Positions 27,389-35,534 of a stretch of DNA of 64,000 bases are shown here, one piece after another; position 1 is the first letter of the stretch, and the number at the start of each line of letters is the position of its first letter. A model generated the notes under the pieces. That model worked only from the letters and a program-made list of their open reading frames with translations, had not been told where the DNA came from and did not search any database. The position numbers and the translations under genes are program-made. Origin of the DNA: Acidobacteriota bacterium. Its GTDB lineage: Bacteria > Acidobacteriota > UBA6911 > RPQK01 > JAJDTT01. The stretch covers positions 19,366-83,365 of the forward strand of contig JAJDTT010000075.1 in the NCBI GenBank assembly GCA_022827025.1. Direction: 5' to 3'.

Positions 27389-28525
27389 ATGACGAGCCTG
27401 ACGATTCTGGGGGGAGGGAACACCGCTTTTGCCGCTGCCGCCAACTTGAGCCTGCGCGGGTTCGAGGTGACGATCTGCGAGCATCCGGACTTTGCCCACA
27501 CCCTCGACCCGGTCCGAGGCGCGGACGGGATCCTGCTGGACGGGGTGGCGGCTCGCGGCCGAGCCCCCATCCACGCCCTGACCACCGATTTCCGGGAGGG
27601 CCTGCAAAACGACCTGCTCCTGCTCATCGTTCCCGCGTATGCCCACCGTCCCTTCGCCCTGGCCTGCGCCCCCTACCTGAGAGAGGGCCATACCCTGGTC
27701 CTGCTTCCGGGAACATTGGGGACGCTGGAGTTCCACGCCCTGTTGCGGGAGGGAGGCCGGGACCCGTCCCGGATCACGCTGGCCGAGACCGACACGGCGC
27801 CCTACGTCTGCCGGAAGCTCACCCCCGACTCGGCCCATATCTGGGGAGTCGTCTCCGCGTTGGGTCTCGGGGTCCTGCCGGCGTCGGAGACGGGCCGGAC
27901 CCGGGACCTGCTGCGGTCTGTTTTCACCGTCGACGGCCTGGGGAAACCAGGCGGGGAAGACAACTCCGCCGTCTCCTGCTACGGCAATGTTCTGGAGTGC
28001 GGCCTGAGCGCCATGAACCCCGTGGTTCACCCTCCCGGAGTACTCATGAACGCCGGCCGGGTGGAGTATTCCAGGGGAGATTTCTACTTCTACGAAGAGG
28101 GAGTCACGCCGGGCGTGTGCAACGCCATTTACGGCGTCGACCGGGAACGCCGCGAGGTGGGCCGGGCACTCGGATTCGAGCTGTCGGCCGTGGACGAGGC
28201 CTTTTTCCGCGCCGGTTTCGGTCCCCGGGGAGATCTCTGGAGCACCATCAACGGCAGCCGCATGCTGACCCAGTTGAGGGCCCCCGGCGAACTGGACACC
28301 CGCTGGCTGACCGAAGACGTGCCCTATGGACTGGGAGCATGGAGCTCACTGGGCCGGCACTTGGGAGTGGCGACCCCGCTCATGGATGGACTGGTGGCGC
28401 TTGCTTCCGCGGCGCTGGGAGCGGACTTCAGGGCCTCCAGCCGGACCGTCCGGCGGCTGGGAATCGCCGGAATGGGACGGGACCCGTTGCTCCGCTTCGC
28501 CCAAACCGGGGAGATGCCGGGATGA
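27389..28525 (+). CDS. NAD(P)-dependent opine dehydrogenase-family protein
   Basis: A 378-residue protein. The N-terminal Rossmann motif is TILGGGNTAFAAAANLSLRG. The C-terminal opine-dehydrogenase domain contains CYGNVLECGLSAMNPVVHPP with the conserved Asn-x-x-x-His pair, then VLMNAGRVEYSRGDFYFYEEG. These enzymes reduce imines between amino acids and keto acids, or run in reverse. The substrate is unknown. The ATG at 27389 is chosen because GGAG lies 7 bases upstream. The stop overlaps the next start by four bases (ATGA), so opine cleavage and the epimerase-like step may be coupled. Confidence 0.88.
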   Translation: MTSLTILGGGNTAFAAAANLSLRGFEVTICEHPDFAHTLDPVRGADGILLDGVAARGRAPIHALTTDFREGLQNDLLLLIVPAYAHRPFALACAPYLREGHTLVLLPGTLGTLEFHALLREGGRDPSRITLAETDTAPYVCRKLTPDSAHIWGVVSALGLGVLPASETGRTRDLLRSVFTVDGLGKPGGEDNSAVSCYGNVLECGLSAMNPVVHPPGVLMNAGRVEYSRGDFYFYEEGVTPGVCNAIYGVDRERREVGRALGFELSAVDEAFFRAGFGPRGDLWSTINGSRMLTQLRAPGELDTRWLTEDVPYGLGAWSSLGRHLGVATPLMDGLVALASAALGADFRASSRTVRRLGIAGMGRDPLLRFAQTGEMPG

Positions 28526-29568
28526 GGGCGTGCCGGATCGCCGAGTCCCGCGTCGGCGGGATCGAGAGCCTGGTCCTGGAGAACGAGCACCTGGAGGTGG
28601 TCGTCCTGGTGGGGAAGGGGACGGACGTCTACTCCTTTCGCCATCGCGCCAGCGGCACGGACTTTCTCTGGAAGGCTCCTTGGGGGGTGAGAGATCCGGC
28701 CACGACCATTCAGGACACGGCCAACCCGGCTTCTTCCTTCCTCGACTACTACTTCGGGGGCTGGCAGGAGCTGTTTCCCAACGCGGGAGCCGGCTGCACC
28801 TATCGGGGTGCCGAGTTGGGGGTTCACGGCGAGGCCTGCAAGGTGCCGTGGTCCTGGCGGATCGTGGAGGAGACCTCCCGCAGGATCTCGGTCCAGTTCC
28901 GGACTCGCATGGTGCGGACGCCGTTCCTGTTGGAAAAGCGGCTGACTCTGGAGGCCGGCCGTGCCACGCTCCTGATCGAGGAGACGGTGACGAACGAGGG
29001 TGCGGACGCCGCAGATTTCATCTGGGGCCACCATCCGGCCCTGGGGGCGCCCTTCTTGAGCGAACATTGCCGCCTTTATGCGCCGGCGCGGGTGGTGGAG
29101 ACAGATGACTCCAACCTCTTCCTGTCCCCCAGCCGTCGTTTCGAGTCCTATCCCATGGTCGAGACGGTGGATGGGGCGCCGTTCGACGTCTCCCGGATCC
29201 CACCCCCGGCGGCGCGGGTCACCATGCAGAGCTTTCTGCGGGAGTTGGAGGAGGGTTGGTACGCCCTGGTCAACCAGGAGAGCGGACTCGGGTTCGCCAT
29301 GTCCTGGGACCTGGAGGTGTTCCCCTGCCTCTGGCTCTGGGAGGAACTGTGCGGTTCCGCGGACTATCCATGGTGGGGACGATGTTACGTGGCCGGGATC
29401 GAGCCCAACACCACGCCGGCGGGCGGAGGTCTGGCCGAGGCGGTGCAAAACGGGACGCAACACCGGTTGCCGCCGGGAAAATCGCTCCACTCCGTTCTGT
29501 GCGCCACGGCATTCGAGGTCCGGGGAGAGCCGCGGCGCGTCGACCCCGAAGGCCGGATCGAGTATTGA
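28522..29568 (+). CDS. Aldose 1-epimerase / DUF4432-like sugar-binding protein
   Basis: A 348-residue beta-sandwich protein of the galactose mutarotase-like superfamily. Indications are VVLVGKGTDVYSFRH, LDYYFGGWQELFPNAG, WGHHPALGAPFL with the His pair, and the acidic YVAGIEPNTTPAGG near the end. It has no signal peptide, so it acts in the cytoplasm. Its ATG overlaps the stop of the opine-dehydrogenase gene. The ligand is probably a sugar or sugar conjugate, by family inference only. Confidence 0.8.
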   Translation: MRACRIAESRVGGIESLVLENEHLEVVVLVGKGTDVYSFRHRASGTDFLWKAPWGVRDPATTIQDTANPASSFLDYYFGGWQELFPNAGAGCTYRGAELGVHGEACKVPWSWRIVEETSRRISVQFRTRMVRTPFLLEKRLTLEAGRATLLIEETVTNEGADAADFIWGHHPALGAPFLSEHCRLYAPARVVETDDSNLFLSPSRRFESYPMVETVDGAPFDVSRIPPPAARVTMQSFLRELEEGWYALVNQESGLGFAMSWDLEVFPCLWLWEELCGSADYPWWGRCYVAGIEPNTTPAGGGLAEAVQNGTQHRLPPGKSLHSVLCATAFEVRGEPRRVDPEGRIEY

Positions 29569-29607
29569 ACCGGAGTCCGGCTTCAAGACGCAATGAGGGA
29601 GGATCTG

Positions 29608-31134
29608 ATGCAGAGTAGAACCGGGTTTCCCCTGCTGGCCGGCATGTTCTTGTTCCTGGCCGGCTCCACCGAGGTGACAGGCAGCGAAGTTCGGCACCTC
29701 GGCGGAAGCCTGCAACTGTTTCTGGATGACTGGCTCGTCGAGTCCAGCGACAACGTTCGCCGGGTGCTCCACCGTCCCGAGCGCCGCGAGGCGGCGATTC
29801 GGGTCGACCGGCCCTGGGAAGACATCTACATGTACAACCCGGTGGTCATCAAGGACGGTCATCGCTACCGCATGTGGTACCGCGCCAAGTACCTGGCAAG
29901 GCCGTTTCTGACCGCCTACGCGGAGAGTCTGGACGGCATCCATTGGGTGAAGCCCAACTTGGGACTCATCGAATTCGACGGCTCCCGCAACAACAACATC
30001 ATCTGGCCCATTGCCGGGGCGGACGGGAGGTCGTTCTCCGTTTTCAAGGACGAGAACCCCGATGCGCCGACCGACGCGCGCTACAAGGCCATCACCAATC
30101 TCAACGAGATCACCGAGTCGGGAAAGCGGCGGGCGGTGATCTACGGACTCGCTTCTCCCGACGGATTGCGCTGGCGGCATCTCCACAAGGAGCCCATGTT
30201 GAAGGCTCTGGAGGAAGACCCCCAGTTCGATTCCCACAACATCGCCCTCTGGGACCCGGTCCGCCGGCACTACGCCATCTACGCCCGGGGCTGGTACCGG
30301 AAGGGCTTGCCTCCCCCGGGTTCGGAGCGGGTGGGCCGCACCGCGGACACCGTGACCATGAAGCTTCCCTCGGGAGAGTCGCGGGAAATGACCCATATCC
30401 GGGACATTCGCCGTTACGTCTCCAAGGACTTCGCGAATTGGTCGCCACAGGAGTACATCGGATTGGGCGGAGCGCCAATGGAGCACCTCTACAAGAACTC
30501 CGCGACTCCCTACTACCGGGACCCCGGCCTCCTGCTCATGTTCCCAAAGCGGTTCCTTCCCACTCGAAAAGCCGATCCGGACTGGGAACACATCGGTCTT
30601 TCCGACATCGTCTTCATGTTCAGCCGGGACGGCCTGAACTTCGACCGCCGTTACATGGAGGCTTTTCTCCGTCCGGGCCGGGACCCGTTGGCCTGGCACG
30701 AACGTTCCATCCACGTGGGCACCGGCCTGGTCCCCACCGGAGAACGGGAGATGTCTCTCTACTTCATCGAGCACGGCAAGACAGCTCGGATGTCCATCCG
30801 GCGGGGAGTGTTGAGAGTCGACGGCCTGGCATCGCTGCGGGCGCCCTATTCGGGAGGGACGGTCCTGACCCGTCCCCTGACCTTTTCCGGTTCCCGCCTG
30901 GTGCTCAACTACTCCACCTCGGCCGCCGGCCGAGTCCGGGTGGAGGTCCAGGACGAAACCGGGGCGCCGTTGCCCGGATTCGGGATGGAGGACTGTCCCG
31001 AGATCTACGGAGACGAGATCGAACGAATCGTCGCTTGGCGGACCGGTTCCGACCTGACCTCCCTGGCGGGGCGCACGGTACGCCTCAGGATCGAGATGAA
31101 GGACGCCGACCTGTTCTCCCTGCGGTTCCGGTAG
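29608..31134 (+). CDS. Secreted beta-propeller glycosidase-like protein (paralogue A)
   Basis: A 508-residue exported protein. The start at 29608 is preceded by AGGGAGGA and gives a good signal peptide (SRTGFPLLAGMFLFLAG). Propeller-like repeats include YRMWYRAKY, YAESLDGIHWVKPNLGLIEF, YGLASPDGLRWR and VFMFSRDGLNFDRRY. The C-terminal beta-sandwich contains VLNYSTSAAGRVRVEVQDE and GFGMEDCPEIYGDEIER. The pattern of clade GH43/GH32-type folds is suggestive, but I cannot place the catalytic acids. It is clearly paralogous to the gene at 51277. It starts 39 bases after the epimerase-like gene. Confidence 0.8.
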   Translation: MQSRTGFPLLAGMFLFLAGSTEVTGSEVRHLGGSLQLFLDDWLVESSDNVRRVLHRPERREAAIRVDRPWEDIYMYNPVVIKDGHRYRMWYRAKYLARPFLTAYAESLDGIHWVKPNLGLIEFDGSRNNNIIWPIAGADGRSFSVFKDENPDAPTDARYKAITNLNEITESGKRRAVIYGLASPDGLRWRHLHKEPMLKALEEDPQFDSHNIALWDPVRRHYAIYARGWYRKGLPPPGSERVGRTADTVTMKLPSGESREMTHIRDIRRYVSKDFANWSPQEYIGLGGAPMEHLYKNSATPYYRDPGLLLMFPKRFLPTRKADPDWEHIGLSDIVFMFSRDGLNFDRRYMEAFLRPGRDPLAWHERSIHVGTGLVPTGEREMSLYFIEHGKTARMSIRRGVLRVDGLASLRAPYSGGTVLTRPLTFSGSRLVLNYSTSAAGRVRVEVQDETGAPLPGFGMEDCPEIYGDEIERIVAWRTGSDLTSLAGRTVRLRIEMKDADLFSLRFR

Positions 31135-31150
31135 TGGCAAGGAATCCTGA

Positions 31151-32800
31151 ATGAATGCATTGACGCGATTCCAGCGCAGTTTTCGGGCCGGGACCCCGGC
31201 GGCCGGCGTCAGGAGTCCCAGGGGGAGAAGGACCTTCCTGAAGGCCGCCGGCCTCGGGATCTTCGGTGTTGCCGCCCAACGTCTGCAGGCTCAGGTTCGA
31301 GGCCACGAAGGCCCGGCCTGGTTCCCGTTAGAGGATCTCTATCGCCGGGTCCGGCGGTTGGGCCGCGAGCACGGAGACTTTCTGAAGCTGGAGGACCTGG
31401 GGAGAAGCGTCCAGGGCCGGCCCCTGGTGGCGGTCCGTCTGAGCGACTGGTCCGTCTCCGACGAGCACAAGGAGCACGTCCTCCTCACCACGCTCCATTC
31501 CGGCGGCGAGCGGATCGGCCCCAGCGCCATGTTGGAAGTGGTGGAGTGGCTGCTCTCCGGCCATCCCCTGGCCCGGCGGATTCTGGCCCGCCAGCAGGTG
31601 GTGTGCGTCCCCATCGTCAACCCGGACGGATACGTGACCGGCAGTTTCCACAATGCCCACGACCTGGACCCGTACAACAACTGGACTCTGGAGGGTCCGG
31701 TGCAACCGGAAAAGCATCCGGAGGCCAGGGTGATCCAACGGCTCATGGATGAACTGCAGCCCGAAGTGCACGGCGACATGCACGGGTCTTTTCTTGAGTT
31801 CTACGGCTCCATCCACGCCGATACGGCGGCCGCCTACTCCAACGTCTCCCTGCGGCCCTATCATCACGAGATCATGCGGCTCATGAACGAGGCGGCGTTG
31901 GAGGAGGGGTACCCGGCCGACTGGCTGGAGGAGGATTCGGAACGCATGTTCTGGGGTCCCGATCTGGACGGGATGCGGGAGAAGACCTGGAAGGGCCGGC
32001 CCCGGGTCTATGCCGCCACGTATTGCTACAACCGCTACCACTCCCTGGTGACCGCCAACGAGAATGCGTGGGAACGAAGCGCTCTGCTCCGGTATCGCCG
32101 GCTGCTCCAAGTGGGGAACGAAGTCTGGCCCGGGGAGTACTATCCCGGTTACCCGACCCGGGTGATGATGGGCAACGACCTGCATCGCCTGACCGCCTAC
32201 GGAACCACGGCGGGCGCCCGCCGGAGGAGCCGCGTCGAGCTGTGGAACAAGCTGCGTCAGCTCAGCTTCGGTTTCGACTGGCCGGAGGTCGAGGGCATGG
32301 CTCTTTGCGTCTGCGCCACCTCCCGGGAGGCGGCCCGCAAGTGGTTGGGGGACCACACCCTCCTGGACATGCTCTCCCGAATCGAGCGCCATCCCGGGAT
32401 GAACCTGGAGCCCATCCGGCGGCTGATTCATCGTCATCCCCTGGACGACGGCAAGCGCCCGGCGCGTTTTCTGGTGGAGGGTGGAGGCGCCAAGTTCTAC
32501 CGGCAGGACTCGGGCCCCGACCGCCTGGAGGCCGGGGAGGGCGGACCCGTCCGCCACGGAATCTGCGTGCGGCTGCGGATCCCCTACCAGAACGCGCGGA
32601 TCCTCGACCTCAGGCTCAACGGGCACGTCGTGGATCCGTCCGAAACGGATGGGTTCGTCACCTGGGTGGCCCGGGGGTTCGCTCATGTCCAGGTCGCCAT
32701 CCCTCCCCGCAGGACACGAGCGGAGGAGATCTTCCTGGTGACCTGTGAATACGACCCCCGGGAGAGGCGCCGGCAGGGGAAGGTCCACTTCGCGAACTGA
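31151..32800 (+). CDS. Exported M14-type zinc carboxypeptidase-like protein
   Basis: A 549-residue protein with a twin-arginine-type leader (GRRTFLKAAGLGIFGVAA). The metallocarboxypeptidase core is suggested by LGRSVQGRPLVAVRLSD, the first zinc site TLHSGGERIGPSAM, VVCVPIVNPDGYVTG and the later DMHGSFLEFYG His. The His-Glu spacing in HSGGE differs from the standard HxxE, so activity is likely but not certain. A C-terminal beta domain follows. It begins 16 bases after the propeller gene and probably shares its transcript. Confidence 0.75.
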   Translation: MNALTRFQRSFRAGTPAAGVRSPRGRRTFLKAAGLGIFGVAAQRLQAQVRGHEGPAWFPLEDLYRRVRRLGREHGDFLKLEDLGRSVQGRPLVAVRLSDWSVSDEHKEHVLLTTLHSGGERIGPSAMLEVVEWLLSGHPLARRILARQQVVCVPIVNPDGYVTGSFHNAHDLDPYNNWTLEGPVQPEKHPEARVIQRLMDELQPEVHGDMHGSFLEFYGSIHADTAAAYSNVSLRPYHHEIMRLMNEAALEEGYPADWLEEDSERMFWGPDLDGMREKTWKGRPRVYAATYCYNRYHSLVTANENAWERSALLRYRRLLQVGNEVWPGEYYPGYPTRVMMGNDLHRLTAYGTTAGARRRSRVELWNKLRQLSFGFDWPEVEGMALCVCATSREAARKWLGDHTLLDMLSRIERHPGMNLEPIRRLIHRHPLDDGKRPARFLVEGGGAKFYRQDSGPDRLEAGEGGPVRHGICVRLRIPYQNARILDLRLNGHVVDPSETDGFVTWVARGFAHVQVAIPPRRTRAEEIFLVTCEYDPRERRRQGKVHFAN

Positions 32801-32831
32801 GAATTACGAATATCGAAATAAAGGTTGAATC

Positions 32832-34043
32832 GTGGCTGCAAGCGAGTCCAAGAACCCAATCATCACCTTCCTCTTCGAGAACTCCATCTTCCTGATCGCC
32901 GGCGCCTTCGGCGCCTTGCTGTGGGCCAATCTGGAATACGACTCCTACCACCATCTGGTCCACCTGAAGCTGTTCGAGGACACGTTGTTCGGAACGCTCA
33001 AGGCCGACGGCACGCGGGTCTTCGACCTCCACTACCTGGTCAACGACGTGCTGATGGCGTTCTTCTTCGCCATCGCCGGCAAGGAGGTCTGGGAAGCCAC
33101 CCTGCCGGGCGGCCCCCTCAGCAGTCCCAAGCGGGCCGCCGTTCCCCTCGTCGCGGCCGTGGGCGGAATGGTGGCGCCGGCCCTCCTCTACCTGGTGGGC
33201 GCGGCTCTGATCGGGCGCTTCGACGAACTGGCCAACGGCTGGGCCATTCCCTGCGCCACCGACATCGCCTTCAGCTACATGGTGGCCCGGATCGTCTTCG
33301 GCGCCGGCCATCCCGCGATTCCTTTCCTGCTGCTGCTGGCGATCGCCGACGACGCCATGGGCCTGCTGATTCTCGCGGCCTTCTACCCGCAGGGGGAAGT
33401 GCAGATGCTGTGGATGTTCCTGGCCGTGGCGGGCGTGGGAGTCGCCTTCCTGTTTCAGCGCCTGCGCCTCCGCAGCTTCTGGTGGTATCTGGCCATTCCC
33501 GGCTCCCTGTCGTGGGTCGGGTTCGCCATGGCCGGACTCCATCCGGCTCTGGGCCTGCTGCCCATCATTCCCGCCATGCCTCACCACCACTCCGACAGGG
33601 GCCTCTTCGATTGGAAGGAACTGGAAGCGACGGACACGCTGAACGAATTCGAGCATTGGTGGCAGAAGCCGGTGGAGTTGATCCTGATGCTCTTCGGCCT
33701 CTTCAACGCCGGCGTGCTGTTGAGCGCCGTGGATTCCCCCACCTTCCTGGTCCTGATCGGGCTCCTGGCGGGCAAGCCCATCGGCATCTGGGCCGGAGCC
33801 ATGCTGGTGGCCACCGGGTTCCGGCTGGGACTCCCCGAGGGGATCGGCTCCCGGGACCTGGTGGTCGTGGGGTTCGCCGCCGCGATCGGTTTCACCGTGG
33901 CGCTCTTCGTGACCACGGTGGCATTCCCGCCGGGACAGATCCAGGACGCCGCCAAGATGGGCGCGCTGGGTTCCTTCGTCGCGGCCCTGCTCACCTACGT
34001 CGTGGCCCGGGCCACGGGCATCAAGCCGAATCCTGTGAAATAG
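32832..34043 (+). CDS. nhaA: Na+/H+ antiporter NhaA
   Basis: The 403-residue inner-membrane antiporter has about twelve hydrophobic segments. The sensor/transport residues are present: Asp144 in PCATDIAFSYM (E. coli Asp133 equivalent) and the Asp173-Asp174 pair in AIADDAMGLL (E. coli 163-164). The loop HHHSDRGLFDWKELEATDTL is seen in the long NhaA subgroup rather than the E. coli type. GTG start. It lies 31 bases after the peptidase gene; a metabolic link is not evident. Confidence 0.95.
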   Translation: MAASESKNPIITFLFENSIFLIAGAFGALLWANLEYDSYHHLVHLKLFEDTLFGTLKADGTRVFDLHYLVNDVLMAFFFAIAGKEVWEATLPGGPLSSPKRAAVPLVAAVGGMVAPALLYLVGAALIGRFDELANGWAIPCATDIAFSYMVARIVFGAGHPAIPFLLLLAIADDAMGLLILAAFYPQGEVQMLWMFLAVAGVGVAFLFQRLRLRSFWWYLAIPGSLSWVGFAMAGLHPALGLLPIIPAMPHHHSDRGLFDWKELEATDTLNEFEHWWQKPVELILMLFGLFNAGVLLSAVDSPTFLVLIGLLAGKPIGIWAGAMLVATGFRLGLPEGIGSRDLVVVGFAAAIGFTVALFVTTVAFPPGQIQDAAKMGALGSFVAALLTYVVARATGIKPNPVK

Positions 34044-34065
34044 ACGTCGTCTTGCGGCGTTCGAA

Positions 34066-35529
34066 CTACGCCAGCAGGGGCTTCACCACTTCGCCGTGGA
34101 TGTCGGTGAGCCGGTAGTGGCGTCCCTGGAACTTGAAGGTGAGCTGGGTGTGGTCGATGCCCAGGCAGTGGAGGACGGTCGCCTGGAAATCGTGGACGTG
34201 GACCGGGTTCTTCGCCACATTGTAGCTGTAGTCGTCCGTCTCGCCGTAGCTGATCCCGGGACGGATGCCGCCTCCCGCCATCCACATGGTGAAACAGCGG
34301 GGATGGTGGTCCCGCCCGTAGTTGTCCTCGGTGAGCCGGCCCTGGCAATAGACGGTCCGACCGAACTCGCCGCCCCAGATGACCAGCGTCTCGTCCAGCA
34401 ATCCCCTCTGCTTCAGGTCGGTGACCAGCGCCGCCGAAGCCTGGTCCGTGTCCTCGCACTGGCCCCGGATCTGAGCCGGCAGGTTGTCGTGCTGGTCCCA
34501 ACCCCGGTGGTAGAGCTGGACGAAACGGACGCCCGCTTCGCTGAGGCGCCGGGCCATGAGGCAGTTGGCGGCGTAAGTTCCCGGCTTTCTGGAGTCGGGG
34601 CCGTAGAGCTCGAAGATATGGTCCGGCTCGGTCGAGACGTCGGTCAGCTCGGGGACCGAGAGCTGCATCTTGTAGGCCATCTCGTACTGGCTGATCCGGG
34701 TCGTGATCTCGGGATCGCCGAAAGCCTCGGCCCGCAGCCGGTTGAGTTGACCGATCCCGTCCAGCATTCGCCTCCGGCTCCGGTGGTCCACGCCGGGCGG
34801 ATTGGACAGGTAGAGGACCGGGTCCCCGACGCCCCTGAACTTGACTCCCTGGTGGTCGGAGGGAAGGAACCCGGCGCCCCAGAGGCGGGAGAAGATGGGC
34901 TGGGGATTGGTCTTGACCCGGCCGATGGAGACCATCACCACGAAATTGGGAAGATCCCGGCTCTCGCTGCCGAGTCCGTAGCTGAGCCAGGCGCCCAGGC
35001 TGGGACGGCCCGGTTGCTGGCTTCCGGTCTGGAAGAAGGTGATGCCCGGGTCGTGATTGATGGCTTCGGTGTGAAGCGTCTTGACGATGGCGATGTCGTC
35101 CACGATCTGCGCGGTGCGGGGCAGGAGTTCGCTCACCCAGGCTCCCGAGTCCCCGTGCCGGGAGAACTTGAAGATGGAGGGAGCCACGGGGAGGGTCTTC
35201 TGCCGCGACGTCATGCCGGTGATCCGTTGTCCCCGGCGCACCGAGTCGGGCAAGTCCGTCCCCCGATGTTTCTGCAGTTGGGGCTTGTGGTCGAACAGGT
35301 CGATCTGGGCCGGCGCGCCCGACTGGAAGAGAAAGATGACCCGCTTGGCCTTGGGTGCGAAGTGGGGCAGGTCGGGACGGATGCCGGAAGGAATCCCTTT
35401 GTCGGTTCGACCTGAGAACAGATGGGGGTTCAGGATCGAGGCCAGCGCCGCCGTGCCGATGCCGGTGCTGGTCCGGCCGAAGAACTGGCGCCGGTTGATC
35501 TCCAGGCGCAATCGGCTTTCCGGGTCCAT
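34066..35529 (-). CDS. DUF1501 family exported protein (sulfatase-like fold)
   Basis: The 487-residue protein has the typical DUF1501 start, a twin-arginine leader (INRRQFFGRTSTGIGTAALA). Family landmarks are KRVIFLFQSGAPAQIDLFDHK, VKTLHTEAINHDPG, VIWGGEFGRTVYCQG and RDHHPRCFTMWMAGGGI. The role is unknown, but in planctomycetes and acidobacteria these genes nearly always follow a PSCyt1-DUF1549-DUF1553 gene, as here, 5 bases downstream. The ATG at 35529 is preceded by a GAG-rich ribosome site. The long frame upstream overlaps the neighbour and is spurious. Confidence 0.93.
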   Translation of the reverse strand: MDPESRLRLEINRRQFFGRTSTGIGTAALASILNPHLFSGRTDKGIPSGIRPDLPHFAPKAKRVIFLFQSGAPAQIDLFDHKPQLQKHRGTDLPDSVRRGQRITGMTSRQKTLPVAPSIFKFSRHGDSGAWVSELLPRTAQIVDDIAIVKTLHTEAINHDPGITFFQTGSQQPGRPSLGAWLSYGLGSESRDLPNFVVMVSIGRVKTNPQPIFSRLWGAGFLPSDHQGVKFRGVGDPVLYLSNPPGVDHRSRRRMLDGIGQLNRLRAEAFGDPEITTRISQYEMAYKMQLSVPELTDVSTEPDHIFELYGPDSRKPGTYAANCLMARRLSEAGVRFVQLYHRGWDQHDNLPAQIRGQCEDTDQASAALVTDLKQRGLLDETLVIWGGEFGRTVYCQGRLTEDNYGRDHHPRCFTMWMAGGGIRPGISYGETDDYSYNVAKNPVHVHDFQATVLHCLGIDHTQLTFKFQGRHYRLTDIHGEVVKPLLA

Positions 35530-35534
35530 GCTCC

